A DNA stretch of 64,000 nt. Origin: Taiwanofungus camphoratus. Lineage: Eukaryota; Basidiomycota; Agaricomycetes; Polyporales; Taiwanofungaceae. Positions 1 through 9,631 of the stretch are shown one piece after another. Location of the stretch: contig CP021225.1 of NCBI GenBank assembly GCA_003999685.1, forward strand, positions 806,001 to 870,000. Reading direction: 5' to 3'. The notes beneath the pieces are model-generated. The model worked only from the letters and a program-made list of their open reading frames with translations, did not search any database and was not told the DNA's origin. The position numbers and the translations under genes were made by a program. How positions within the stretch are numbered: the first letter of the stretch is position 1; each line of letters begins with the position of its first letter.

Positions 1-154
1 TCGTTTCGCGCTGCTGAAGTCCTCCAGACCAAGTTTAGAAGATCCAGCTGAGGCAATCGACGACAGTCCCGCTGTACGAATTCTTTCTTCTCACTCACAC
101 TCGCTCTTTACCCTTGTAATATCTCTGTGTGCTAGGAACTCACCACTCGACACT

Positions 155-452
155 ATGCTCGGCAGGGTGGTCCATTACGCAGTTGACGCTGTATTGATAT
201 CGACGGTAGTTGCTGGTGTTAGGCGATCGAGCGGATTTACGTGTGTCATTCCGTATCTGAATATCCTTTCTAATGTTCAAGAATCTCGACCATATGTGCA
301 CCCTGTGTTACAGCCCCGAGACAAATATCATTCCTGACCCAACATTGCGCCTGATAGCGGAACGCTACCTGGGTATCGGCGAGACGATATTCGATATGGT
401 ACAGGGGAGCGCTGTCAACAGTGAATACTTCAGGAAAGATACCAGGAGATGA
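155..452 (+). CDS. Small DUF1748 family protein (74 aa)
   Basis: Two exons (155-240 and 314-452) split by a 73-nt GT-AG intron encode a 74-residue protein. It opens MLGRVVHYAVDAVLIST and, after splicing, continues with a conserved second half containing IAERYLGIGETIFDMVQG. This matches the fungal DUF1748 family (budding-yeast YIL156W-B type), whose members are about 70-80 residues long, so the gene looks complete. The N-terminal half is a hydrophobic segment followed by a basic RRS. The molecular role of the family is not established, and I infer only a possible membrane association. The unspliced reading frame runs into a stop, so the family match depends on the intron. Confidence 0.85.
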
Positions 453-1039
453 CCGAACTGGCGATTGTGGATGCGCTCTTGGAGTCTACTGGGCAGGATG
501 AGGATTGATTGTAATCTATTGCATTATTGTACCATGGGATAAGGTTACTATTGTCTACTCTCGTCTTTGAGCCTGAACTTGCCTAATACAGATCGGTCGC
601 AATGGCATATAGGCAGAGCGTTCCGTAATGTTTTCAGTCAACTGAATGGGATTCATTCTGGAATGACCGACTCGATTGTGTAGGCTCGAATCACTAGCCT
701 TTGAACCCGTCATTGTCAGCCAGATATCGAGGAAGCTCCACTTGGCTTTGCAACAGTATCATTTAATTGTTGCGTAAAGCAACACGCAGAATCCGTTAAT
801 CATCATAGTGACCTTGAGCGCAGTCAATTTGAGGTTGCGGCCGAAGATCATGGTAAGTAGAGGCAAGCCTGGCAGGCGCTCAGCAAGTTCAGAAGGGCCT
901 TAATAAATAATTGTTTACTTGGTTACGTAATCCTCAGAATCAGCGGATTGACTGTTACTACACTATTCATAGTAGCGACTGACTCAAGATCCCGCAACGA
1001 CAACAGACTGGCCGTTACCCTTCTTTACCCTTTTCCACA
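453..1039. other. Intergenic region
   Basis: This stretch lies between the DUF1748 stop and the SERINC start. I see no spliced or unspliced coding signal and no RNA gene in it. It presumably holds the 3' UTR of the first gene and the promoter of the second. Confidence 0.5.
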
Positions 1040-2976
1040 ATGGGTGCTCTACTTTCTGTACCCCTTGCGGGTGTCTTTGGGACTGTAGGATCATCATGCA
1101 TTGCGGGCATTGCATTTTGTTTCACTTCGACTGCGGGTAAGTTAACTACTGGGTAACGTAGACGAGTTCGGAGTTTACATGGTCATGAATCTTCAGCGTC
1201 GATGTTCTTCAAATCATGCAACTGCAATTCATCCATCGCAACTCGTGTGGGATTCGCCGTGCGTTTATGCCAATGTAACACTAGGCCGTGTACTCAATTG
1301 CACTTGTCTAGATCATCTTCTGTCTGAACTCGATGTTCGCGTGGTTGATGAAGACCCCAATAGCGATACGGCAGATTGAGAAGTGGAGTCACGGATATCT
1401 CGAGATGGACTGTGCAGAAGGGAAATGTTATGGTGTACTAGCGGTGCGCATGCCTGAATTGTGAGGCGCAGTCACGTCTAACTCGGTGGACCAGGTTCAT
1501 CGAATTTGTTTTGCATTATCCCTTTTTCATGCCATACTCGGTGCATCGCTCATAGGTGTAAAGGATACGAAAGACAAACGAGCCCCCATTCAGAACGGGT
1601 AAGCGAGTCTGTCAATCCAGCGCGTGCCCTTCTGACCTTCCGCAGTTGGTGGGGTCCAAAGACTTTGCTTTGGATGGTCCTGGTTATCGTTTCCTTCTTT
1701 ATTCCCAATGGCTTCTTCATGTTCTGGGGCAATTACGTCTCTATGATCGGTGCCACTATTTTCATCCTATTGGGACTGGTCCTCCTCGTCGACTTTGCTC
1801 ATTCATGGTCTGAAACGTGTCTCGAGAACTGGGAGATGTCTAATTCAAATCTCTGGCAATGGATCCTGATCGGCTCGACTGCGGGCATGTACTCCGCTGC
1901 GATTACAATTACGGGCGTACTATACGGGTTCTTCGCGGGGTCAGGGTGCACCCTCAACAGGTTCTTCATCTCGTTCAATCTGGCGCTATGCATTGTCATC
2001 ACTATCATGTGTATCCACCCAACGGTGCAGGAATACAATCCGCGCTCTGGTCTCGCACAGTCGAGCATGGTTGCGGTGTATTGCACGTACCTCATCATGT
2101 CCGCGGTGGGAAACCACGAGCACGAGACATGCAACCCTCTTCGGCGTGGCGGTTCTGGAACCGTCGAGGGTGCACGGACCACGACAGTCGTGCTCGGTGC
2201 AATTTTCACGTTCCTGGCGATTGCGTATTCCACCAGTCGTGCTGCGACACAAAGTCGGGCGCTCGTCGGGAAGGGGAAGAAGAGCGGCGCAGTACAGTTG
2301 CCTGTGGATGACGATGGCCATGCTGAGATGGGCGTGGTGAGCACTCAGCCAAGTCGCACCGAGTCTCCTCGATACCAGGCACTGCTTGCTGCGGTCGAGG
2401 CGGGGTAAGAGTCGCCGTTTTTACAGGTGAATCCACATATTCACCGAATTCTTTCAGGGCAATTCCCGCATCTGCGTTGAATGAGGAAGAGGAGGACGAG
2501 GACGAAGATGAGGTAGTTGGCGAAACCAGGGACGATGAAAGGTCAGGAACACGATACAATGTGCGCGTTTATTCTTGCTCCGTATAGGAATCATGAATCT
2601 CATCCTTTGTTGTGTACAGTACTCTTGGTTCCATGTCATCTTTGCCATTGGTGCAATGTACGTTGCCATGCTTCTCACTGACTGGTATGTAGTCTCCCTT
2701 TCGCTTGATCAACGGTGAAAATTGAGGCACATTCTTGCGTACCAGGAATGTTGTGAGAGCGACAAAGGGCGAGACTGATGACGTCTACATCGGTCGCTCC
2801 GAGGTCGCGATGTGGATGCGGGTGGTATCCAGCTGGGTGTGCATGCTCCTATATATGTGGAGTTTGCTTGCGCCGGTCTTGATGCCTGACCGGTAAGTTC
2901 TTTCTCACTTGCGGAAGTCATAGCAAAATATTTGACTGTTACGAATTGCAGATTTGAGGACATCTTAGCCAGATGA
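1040..2976 (+). CDS. TMS1: Serine incorporator (SERINC/TMS1) family membrane protein
   Basis: Nine exons (1040-1136, 1197-1258, 1312-1443, 1495-1598, 1646-2404, 2458-2560, 2620-2684, 2746-2892, 2952-2976) join to 497 residues. Family landmarks are the MGALLS start, a Cys-rich SCNCNSSIATR segment, IIFCLNSMFAWLMKTP, EMDCAEGKCYGVLA, a run of hydrophobic helices in exon 5, and the C-terminal YSWFHVIFAIGAMYVAMLLTDW block. SERINC proteins are integral membrane proteins with about ten helices in ER, Golgi, vacuole or plasma membrane. They were first linked to serine-lipid synthesis, and later work points to lipid scrambling. An acidic loop (EEEEDEDEDE) precedes the last conserved block. All splice sites are GT-AG and phases are consistent. 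The length matches the fungal family. Confidence 0.93.
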
Positions 2977-3346
2977 TTTGATGATCGTTATATTATATGC
3001 ATTATGTAGCAGTTTGTACTATTGACTTCCTATCTTCCATTGCATGCTGCCTCGATGTTGTGCTTCTGTATAACACATCATTCGTACGTACACCGGAAGA
3101 TAGAAGCGTCTCCTGTTAGTCGCTTATCACGTCCTACTGCGGCGTGTGTACACCATAGTAACTGTCGAGAAGGTCAGCGGTCGAGCTCATGCTTAATGAT
3201 GATCTGTTTATAGAACCTCACTACAAAGGTGCTTTCATTGGTTCCTCATATGAAACTTAGTCGCCCACCAGCATCCCTTGCCGTATTTTGAACGAGCACC
3301 ATGTTTTTGAGCGCTGGACAACGTGAGCAATGGTAGTCATGCTACG
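2977..3346. other. Convergent intergenic region
   Basis: This is the space between the SERINC stop (plus) and the RAD51-like stop (minus). No coding signal was seen. It probably contains both 3' UTRs. Confidence 0.5.
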
Positions 3347-4587
3347 TCAAATGCTGGGGAACCTCACCGCGGTCCTCGATCTGAATATTTCGGCTATATA
3401 AACGTCTGGTGCATCGGTCTCGTCAACGTCCAACATGCATTTCGACAGCCAAAGAGTGGTATCGGTTAGGAAAGTGAATGATGGGCCCAGGGCGGGTTTC
3501 CTGACAGTCGACAAGAAGGCTGAATCCAAATTTCTTGGAGAACAAGCCGTTGACGTGTTGATGACCTTTGCACCCGTCGTATTTTGAATTTATGGTGACT
3601 TTCGCTGCAAGGACACTCACAAGAATAGTCAACGAGAATGCCTCTGCAAGTGCCCGCAATTGCCGCATAAAAGTAGTCATAATTGCATGGCCTGTAAATC
3701 GAAGGTACTTAGTCAGGGGTCAGGACAACCCTATTTGCTAAACCTTGTGAGGATACCGCGCTCAGCAGCGGGCTGAGAAGAGGCGTTATGGTGTCAATCA
3801 CTATGCAACGCACAAAGGGCGGAGACTGCGTGTTTGACTACTCATGGAAAGTATACGTGTTAACAAATCCAGGTGAGTCAATAAGCAGCACTTACATTCA
3901 GCGACAAGCGCAAGGCCTCAAGCACCTCGTGCGCAGTTTCGATGTCGAATGCTATTGCAACCTGTAGTCTATCGAGAACCGTGGATACTGCCTAGTTGGA
4001 GAGTGAGACGATCGGAGAACCAAGGAGGAGACTAGTGAATAACCTCTCCATTATATGATTCCAACAGAATGGGGATTCTGTCAGCGGAGAACTCTCCTGT
4101 ACTATCGATCCACAAAGCGCCAGAATCACGGACAGTCGAAAGGTGGTGTAGTATCACTTGCAAAGCTAGACACTGGGCAAGAAAACGGTTTGCTACGTAG
4201 AGTTGGTATGTGATGAGTATAGATGCTCACTGTCTTCCCGGAGCCTTTGTCGCCAGAAATCTCAATCACACGGGGCGGATTGAAGCCACCGAGCAATTCA
4301 TCCAGTTGAGGGACACCGCACAAGATTTCTCCGCAAAGGTTATCTTCACAAGTTTTTGTCTGCAATTTCAAGAATTGATCCCCACGGAACGCGGGAGCGG
4401 CAGCCTGTTCTTCTACTTGCTTTACCAAGGTGCAGAATTCGCGTAGGCTCACAATACCGGGAGGCAACTTGCGGAAAATTGCCACACTGTCGGTGAAGAG
4501 CAAGTCGGCATCTGTCTTGATACCACAGCTTGCAAGGGCGCCAACAACGCTCTCGTTCAGCGGAGGAACGAAGGCCTGAAGACGCAT
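3347..4587 (-). CDS. RAD51 paralog, RAD51D-like ATPase
   Basis: Six exons read on the minus strand give a protein of about 320 residues. After an N-terminal helical region (MRLQAFVPPLNESVVGALAS) comes a linker, then VPQLDELLGG and a Walker A motif GDKGSGKT interrupted by the first intron. Exon 2 carries ALWIDSTGEFSADR. Exon 4 carries the Walker B strand CIVIDTITPL. The last exon has RKPALGPSFTF, which resembles the KPALG-W region of RAD51D. RecA-fold RAD51 paralogs assist RAD51 filament assembly in homologous recombination. I chose the ATG at 4587 because the open frame further upstream has no ATG. The last intron ends at a weak AAG acceptor (inferred). RAD55, RAD57 or an Rlp1-type paralog cannot be excluded. 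A LINE lies 384 bp upstream. Confidence 0.75.
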
Positions 4588-4970
4588 GAGGTCGTGCACG
4601 TTATGATTAGGAGCCTTGACGGCAGCGAAAGTGGTGGTGACGAGCGTCGCTGCGACAGGGAAGTCTGCTTCATTGGCGGCGAGTCCGACGAAGGCCACTC
4701 ATGAATAGTGCACCGGGCCACTCACTACTCCAAGTTTCAATGCCCAACTCGGTCCTGAATCTTCCCAAAGAAGCCACTCACAAACCCTCTCGAGCCAATT
4801 CACCTGCGCACAAGTCTGACTGTTTGTCGAAGAGAGACCAAGAGTGTCTTAATTTTCAACTATGGTGATTTTCACTAGGTGGTTCTACCAGTGAGATCAG
4901 TGCTAGGAAACATACTATATTGGGAAGGCCACCTAGTTCAATAATGATAGTCAACAGCGCGACTCAGGGA
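4588..4970. other. Upstream region of the RAD51-like gene, cut by the LINE
   Basis: This is noncoding as far as can be seen. It is the likely promoter and 5' UTR of the RAD51D-like gene. The LINE target duplication begins at 4971, so the native upstream sequence now continues beyond 11890. Confidence 0.5.
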
Positions 4971-4986
4971 CCCGCCCGTGCATTGA
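4971..4986. repeat. Left target-site duplication of the LINE (16 bp)
   Basis: The sequence CCCGCCCGTGCATTGA occurs here and again at 11875-11890, exactly flanking the element. The bases beyond each copy differ. An identical 16-bp duplication is the size expected from target-primed reverse transcription and indicates a recent insertion. Confidence 0.92.
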
Positions 4987-5485
4987 TGATGATGATGAAA
5001 TCAGCATTTATATACCGCAACAAGTAAGCTAGTACTAAGACGCGGTGTTTCCCGGTAAGTACAAATAGTAGGCATTAAAATGCGCTACAATCTATTCTAT
5101 GCCTGGGGAACAATCTATTGTAAGTGGGCGGAAACGGGTGCGGTTGTAGGATTATATAGTAGATATATGTCTGGAGGCTCGTTTCCGTTGTTCTCGGTTT
5201 GCTTGTATTGGGCGTAGTCGCCCATGTTTTTTGGCCCATGTATATTCCGACTCCGCGTAGCTTCATATGTGAGAGGGAGAGACCTTGACCGGGAAGCATG
5301 AGGGAAACTTAAGAAATAAAAGAAAAGAAGAGAAAGGAAAAAGAAAAAATGGGGAATAAGCCGGTCTTCTACCAAGGGCGCAAGCCGTCTTTGTTCCCTT
5401 GGTGCACGCGAGTGTCGTTGGGGTTGTGGTTTGTGTTGTGGGTGACGGTGTGTTGCCGTGCAGCGAACACCGTATCCTCTCCTCG

Positions 5486-8400
5486 CTATCCTTCGTCGTC
5501 GTCGTCGTCCTCCTCCTCCTCGATGTCTGTTTCGCGTTCTGCTTCTCCTTCTTCCTGTTGGATCGGCGCCTCCTCGTCTGCCCTCTGCCTCTGCCTCTGC
5601 CTCTGCCTCTCCTCTCGTTTTCTCTCTCCGCTCTTTGACATGGCGCCGCTTTCCTTGATGAATTTGGCCAGTGCCTCGATGCCTGCTTGGGTGCCCAGGA
5701 TTGTGGGTAGTTCGATCGTCTTGCTCGCTTCTCGAAGTATGTGTCGATAGGGTTTGTATCTTGGGCACTGTTGTAATATATGTTTTCTGGTCTGACGCTG
5801 GGAGCCGCATGGGCAGTCAACTGCTTCAGAAGGTACGAATTGTGCATAGTACTCGCCAAGGAAGCCGTGTCCTGTGCGGCACTGAACTACCCTTCCGTAT
5901 ACTTCCCTTGGGAGCATTAGGAAGGGTTTTCTTGGGTGCATCTGTGGTTGTAGTCTGTTAGCAGTAGCATACCTTCCCGTTGGTGGTGTGCGTTTCCATG
6001 TGTCGACCCATCCTTTTTCGTTCCTTTCCTTGGCCCTTCGTAGCGCGTGCGCTCTTGTAGCTTTCATCGGTCCGTCGTCAAGTTCTGTCGCTTCCTTTGC
6101 TAGGGCGTCCGCCATTTCGTTGCCTCTTATCCCATTGTGGCCTGGTGCCCATTCTATTTCGACTGTGTTTTCTGCGCATGCGTCGAGGAACTTGATTATG
6201 ATCTCACGGAAGATCCTTCCGTGTCCCTGTCCTGGTCCCGTTTTTGGTTCGAAGATCGTCGTGATTGCTGATGTGTTGTCTGCGTAGAAGTGTAAGTGTC
6301 GGATGTCCGGGTTAGTGTTGCGAATGTATGCCTCCACGTCTCTTGCTGCCCATGACAAGCCTGCAAGTTCTGCATCGTATACCTCCGCCTTTTTTCCTAG
6401 TCCGATTTTCCTAGAAAAGACTGGTGCGTTACGTCTCAGAGCTACGTATCCTGCCCCTACCCTTCGGTTTCCCCTCTTTTCCAGCATGGATCTGTCTGAG
6501 TACACCAATAGGTGTTGTGGCGAGTTGATGAATGTGGCTATCTTGATGACATGCTCGTATGCTGCGTCTTCTTTCGATGTACCTTTTGTTGCTGGCGTGA
6601 CCTTAAGACGGCCCTTGAAGTCTTGTATGGTTTTCTTCCATGGCGGTAGGCATAGTGGGAGGATACGCTCATCTTGGGGGTCTGAGCGTAGTGCCAGTTT
6701 GCAGAGTCGTGTTGTTTTTGTCGGTGTCTTCCGTCTTGCTGTAGGCTTCACGTGTGTTGGAAGTGGCGGTGGTGGTGCGTTTACTTTGAGAATTCTCCAT
6801 TCTTCAGGTAGTCTGTGTAGAATAGGGCTAAACGGTGTTAGTTTATTGAAACGGATGGCTGCTCTGTCGCTCGTTAGCTCGAGGTGGTGTCGAATTGGGG
6901 CGATTGCTGATTCGATTTCAAGTGCTGTGATTGGGGTGGTGCGAAACGCTGCGCATATGAGGCGTAGTGCCCGTCTTTGGACCCGTTCTAGGTAGTCGAC
7001 ATGCAGCTGTTTGCCTGTCCACCATGCTGCACATGCATATGTCATGATGGGTCTGATGCATGCAACGTATAGAGATCTGAGGTGTGTCTGTGAAAGGCCT
7101 CGTACGGTGTTAGCTAGCATTCCCATGCCGTTTACCGTTTTCTCTGCTCTTCCGGCCATCTGTTTGACGTGGAAGTCAAAGGTTAGTCTTCTGTCCAGGT
7201 GCACACCTAGCCATTTGGTTGTTCTCTCTGCTTGTACAACTACTTCCCCTCCTTTTCCATCTGGTAGCGAAATTGATGGGGAGTCGCCCTGTTTCGGTCT
7301 TCTCTTTGAGTAGTGCATGAGTTCGCGTTTGACTAGGTCCGGTGATAATCCTACGCTTTCGAGCCAGTCTTCAACTACTTTGTATGCTCTGCGTAGGATC
7401 TGTACATTAGTATCTAGCGATTCTGATGAAACATACAGTTTTCCGTCGTCCACAAACATGATTAAGTTTGTTGCAGTGAGCTTATCCGTTAGTTTTAGGC
7501 CTGCTATCCTTGCTCGTTCGTCATTTTCTGCTTTCTTCTGGAAAATCTCTAGAATTTCAGCTGCATAAATGATTGATAAGATTGGAGACACCGGTGATCC
7601 TTGTGGTATTCCGTTTTCAACTGGTTTCATCTCTCCTCGTATTCCATCTAGGCAAATTGCTGCTTGTCGATCTGTCAAGAATGATGCTGTCCAGCGAACG
7701 AGTTGAATTGGTATTCCTTTCTCCCTCATGACTGTGAGAAGTCTCTTGTGGTTGATGAAGTCGAAGAAGCCTTTTATATCAAATGTTAGTGCTGACGTTA
7801 CTTTACCATGGTTATGCGCTGCTTCCACATCGTTTACAAATGTTAGTATAGCGTCGTCTGTAGAGCTGCTTGGTCGGCCCCCAAATTGGTTCGCTGGTAC
7901 TAGGTTATGAATCGTCACCAGATACGCTAGTCTTGTGGCAACAATCCGTTCTAGTACTTTCCCTAGGCATTCTAGTAGCTGAATCAGTCTATACGCTCGT
8001 GGGTTAGTGTAGTTCGGTTTTCTTGGCTTGGGCAATGCGACCGCAATTGCCTTCCTCCATGCCTTAGAGTGATATCCTGCTTTTACGCAGTGATGCATTA
8101 GTGCTGCTATTGTGTCGCTGGTTACCTCCCATGCCCATCTGATTCCCCGAAAGGGGTTTTGTGAGATTCCTGGTGCCTTGTCGGCCCCTTGGTCGTATAT
8201 CGCGTTTTGCACCTCTTCCTTCGTTACTTGTGCGTGCGGAAAGTCTGTTGTTGCTTCTGTTGTCAGGTCGGGCTCTTGTACCCCTTGTAGCGGGGGTGGG
8301 GGTTGAAACAATTCATCCCGAAGGGCGTCACATTTGTCCGCATGTTGGACCGCTGGTTCCCTGCCTGGTCCTCGTGAGATGGCTGGAGATGGGTAGGTAC

Positions 8401-9631
8401 GTACCCCTTTTCCCCACTTTGGAAAGCCCCATATGTCTTTCGTCTTTGCTTCCTCTAGCGTCTTCGTAAACCACTCCGATCTGGCTTTCTTGTATAGCCT
8501 CTTGAAGTACTGCTTTGATTTCTTTATCAGCGACGATACGGATGGTGACTGTGCACCCCAATGCCTTTGGTGGTCCAGGTTCAGAGATCGCTGTTCTGCG
8601 ATGCGTCTGCTTGCTGCTTCCAGTGTTACGTTCCACCATGGTCTTGCCTTGTCACTCGGCTTCCGTAATGGCACTGTCGCGTTGTTGGCCTCTTGCATTG
8701 CGAGTGTCAGACTCTCAGCTGCATTGTCGAGTTGTTCCGCTGTCAGGTCAGCGTCTAGATCCAGCAGTATCCCTAGGCCTTCCCTCTGTTTGTCGGTTGC
8801 TCTCTGGAATGCTTCTTTCCATTCTTTCGGGTCAGCTGCTTTAAAATTGAACTTTTTACCTGTGGGGTTGTCTATCTCCTTCGTTCCATAGTCAAGGTCC
8901 CACCTCAGCGCAAAGTGGTCGGATCCAAATGCTTTCAGCCTGTCGACGGTCCAGTTCCTCGTCGCATCCAGGGTTGTTGCCATTGGGTTGAGGAAGGTTA
9001 GGTCGATTGTTGACCAAGAGCTGTGTGCATGTGAGTAGAATGTCGGTTCACCTTTCTTGTTCTTGATTGTGTATCCGTTTTGCATTAGCCAGTCTACTGT
9101 TTGTTCCGTTGATTCGTTTGCCGGTGTTGCGTGGCTTGACCACATAGGATGATGCAGGTTCCAGTCTCCCGATAGGATCACGGGTGTGTCCTGTGGGAGG
9201 CAGACTCTTTGTAAGCGTTTTGTGGCCGATTCCCTACCTTGTTTCTTATCATCGTTGTATATATTGACAATGATTGTTGACGGGTGTGGGTTTTGTTGGA
9301 CTTCAAGGATCTGTAGGTCAAGGTCATTTGCTAAATCTGAGCGAAGCGTTACCGTGAAGTCTTCTCGTTTTCGCACGTATGCCATGGCTCTTGGTCGTCT
9401 TCCTTCGGGAACTGCTGACACTGGTATTATAGGAGTCCAGCCCACTGTCGCTTCTGATACTGGTCCATGGTTTCCCCCTCCGATGTTCCCCCACCACGGT
9501 TCAGTTAACAGGATCAAGTCAAAACGTTCCTCTCCTACTGCTGCGTTGAGAAGAGAGTGTATTGCCTGGTTCTGGGTGTTGGCATTAAGTTGTAGGATTC
9601 GTATTGGTCTCGTGTTTGTCGTCTCTAACAT
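5486..9631 (-). CDS. LINE ORF2: endonuclease, reverse transcriptase, RNase H
   Basis: The frame encodes 1381 residues. The N-terminal 225 or so form an EEP (APE-like) endonuclease, with LQLNANTQNQ, LLTEPWWG, SGDWNLHHP and a terminal GSDHFALRWD. The reverse transcriptase follows, with ALTFDIKGFFDFINHKRLL, GIPQGSPVSPILS and the active-site box FVDD near residue 726. RNase H spans roughly residues 1035-1175: the first acidic motif is VYSDRSM, then EVYDAELAGL, FYADNTSAI and GHNGIRGNEMADALAKE. A Cys/His motif (CPCGSQRQTRKHILQQC) lies near residue 1273, and the C terminus is a basic then strongly acidic tail. The protein nicks the target and copies the RNA onto it. Its ATG overlaps the ORF1 stop codon, so it is probably translated by stop-start coupling. 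Confidence 0.95.
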   Translation of the reverse strand: MLETTNTRPIRILQLNANTQNQAIHSLLNAAVGEERFDLILLTEPWWGNIGGGNHGPVSEATVGWTPIIPVSAVPEGRRPRAMAYVRKREDFTVTLRSDLANDLDLQILEVQQNPHPSTIIVNIYNDDKKQGRESATKRLQRVCLPQDTPVILSGDWNLHHPMWSSHATPANESTEQTVDWLMQNGYTIKNKKGEPTFYSHAHSSWSTIDLTFLNPMATTLDATRNWTVDRLKAFGSDHFALRWDLDYGTKEIDNPTGKKFNFKAADPKEWKEAFQRATDKQREGLGILLDLDADLTAEQLDNAAESLTLAMQEANNATVPLRKPSDKARPWWNVTLEAASRRIAEQRSLNLDHQRHWGAQSPSVSSLIKKSKQYFKRLYKKARSEWFTKTLEEAKTKDIWGFPKWGKGVRTYPSPAISRGPGREPAVQHADKCDALRDELFQPPPPLQGVQEPDLTTEATTDFPHAQVTKEEVQNAIYDQGADKAPGISQNPFRGIRWAWEVTSDTIAALMHHCVKAGYHSKAWRKAIAVALPKPRKPNYTNPRAYRLIQLLECLGKVLERIVATRLAYLVTIHNLVPANQFGGRPSSSTDDAILTFVNDVEAAHNHGKVTSALTFDIKGFFDFINHKRLLTVMREKGIPIQLVRWTASFLTDRQAAICLDGIRGEMKPVENGIPQGSPVSPILSIIYAAEILEIFQKKAENDERARIAGLKLTDKLTATNLIMFVDDGKLYVSSESLDTNVQILRRAYKVVEDWLESVGLSPDLVKRELMHYSKRRPKQGDSPSISLPDGKGGEVVVQAERTTKWLGVHLDRRLTFDFHVKQMAGRAEKTVNGMGMLANTVRGLSQTHLRSLYVACIRPIMTYACAAWWTGKQLHVDYLERVQRRALRLICAAFRTTPITALEIESAIAPIRHHLELTSDRAAIRFNKLTPFSPILHRLPEEWRILKVNAPPPPLPTHVKPTARRKTPTKTTRLCKLALRSDPQDERILPLCLPPWKKTIQDFKGRLKVTPATKGTSKEDAAYEHVIKIATFINSPQHLLVYSDRSMLEKRGNRRVGAGYVALRRNAPVFSRKIGLGKKAEVYDAELAGLSWAARDVEAYIRNTNPDIRHLHFYADNTSAITTIFEPKTGPGQGHGRIFREIIIKFLDACAENTVEIEWAPGHNGIRGNEMADALAKEATELDDGPMKATRAHALRRAKERNEKGWVDTWKRTPPTGRYATANRLQPQMHPRKPFLMLPREVYGRVVQCRTGHGFLGEYYAQFVPSEAVDCPCGSQRQTRKHILQQCPRYKPYRHILREASKTIELPTILGTQAGIEALAKFIKESGAMSKSGERKREERQRQRQRQRADEEAPIQQEEGEAERETDIEEEEDDDDDEG

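Noticed and set aside
4588-4698. N-terminal extension of the RAD51-like protein up to 4698
   Set aside because: The extension starts at GTG rather than ATG; the ATG at 4587 begins a typical paralog N terminus.
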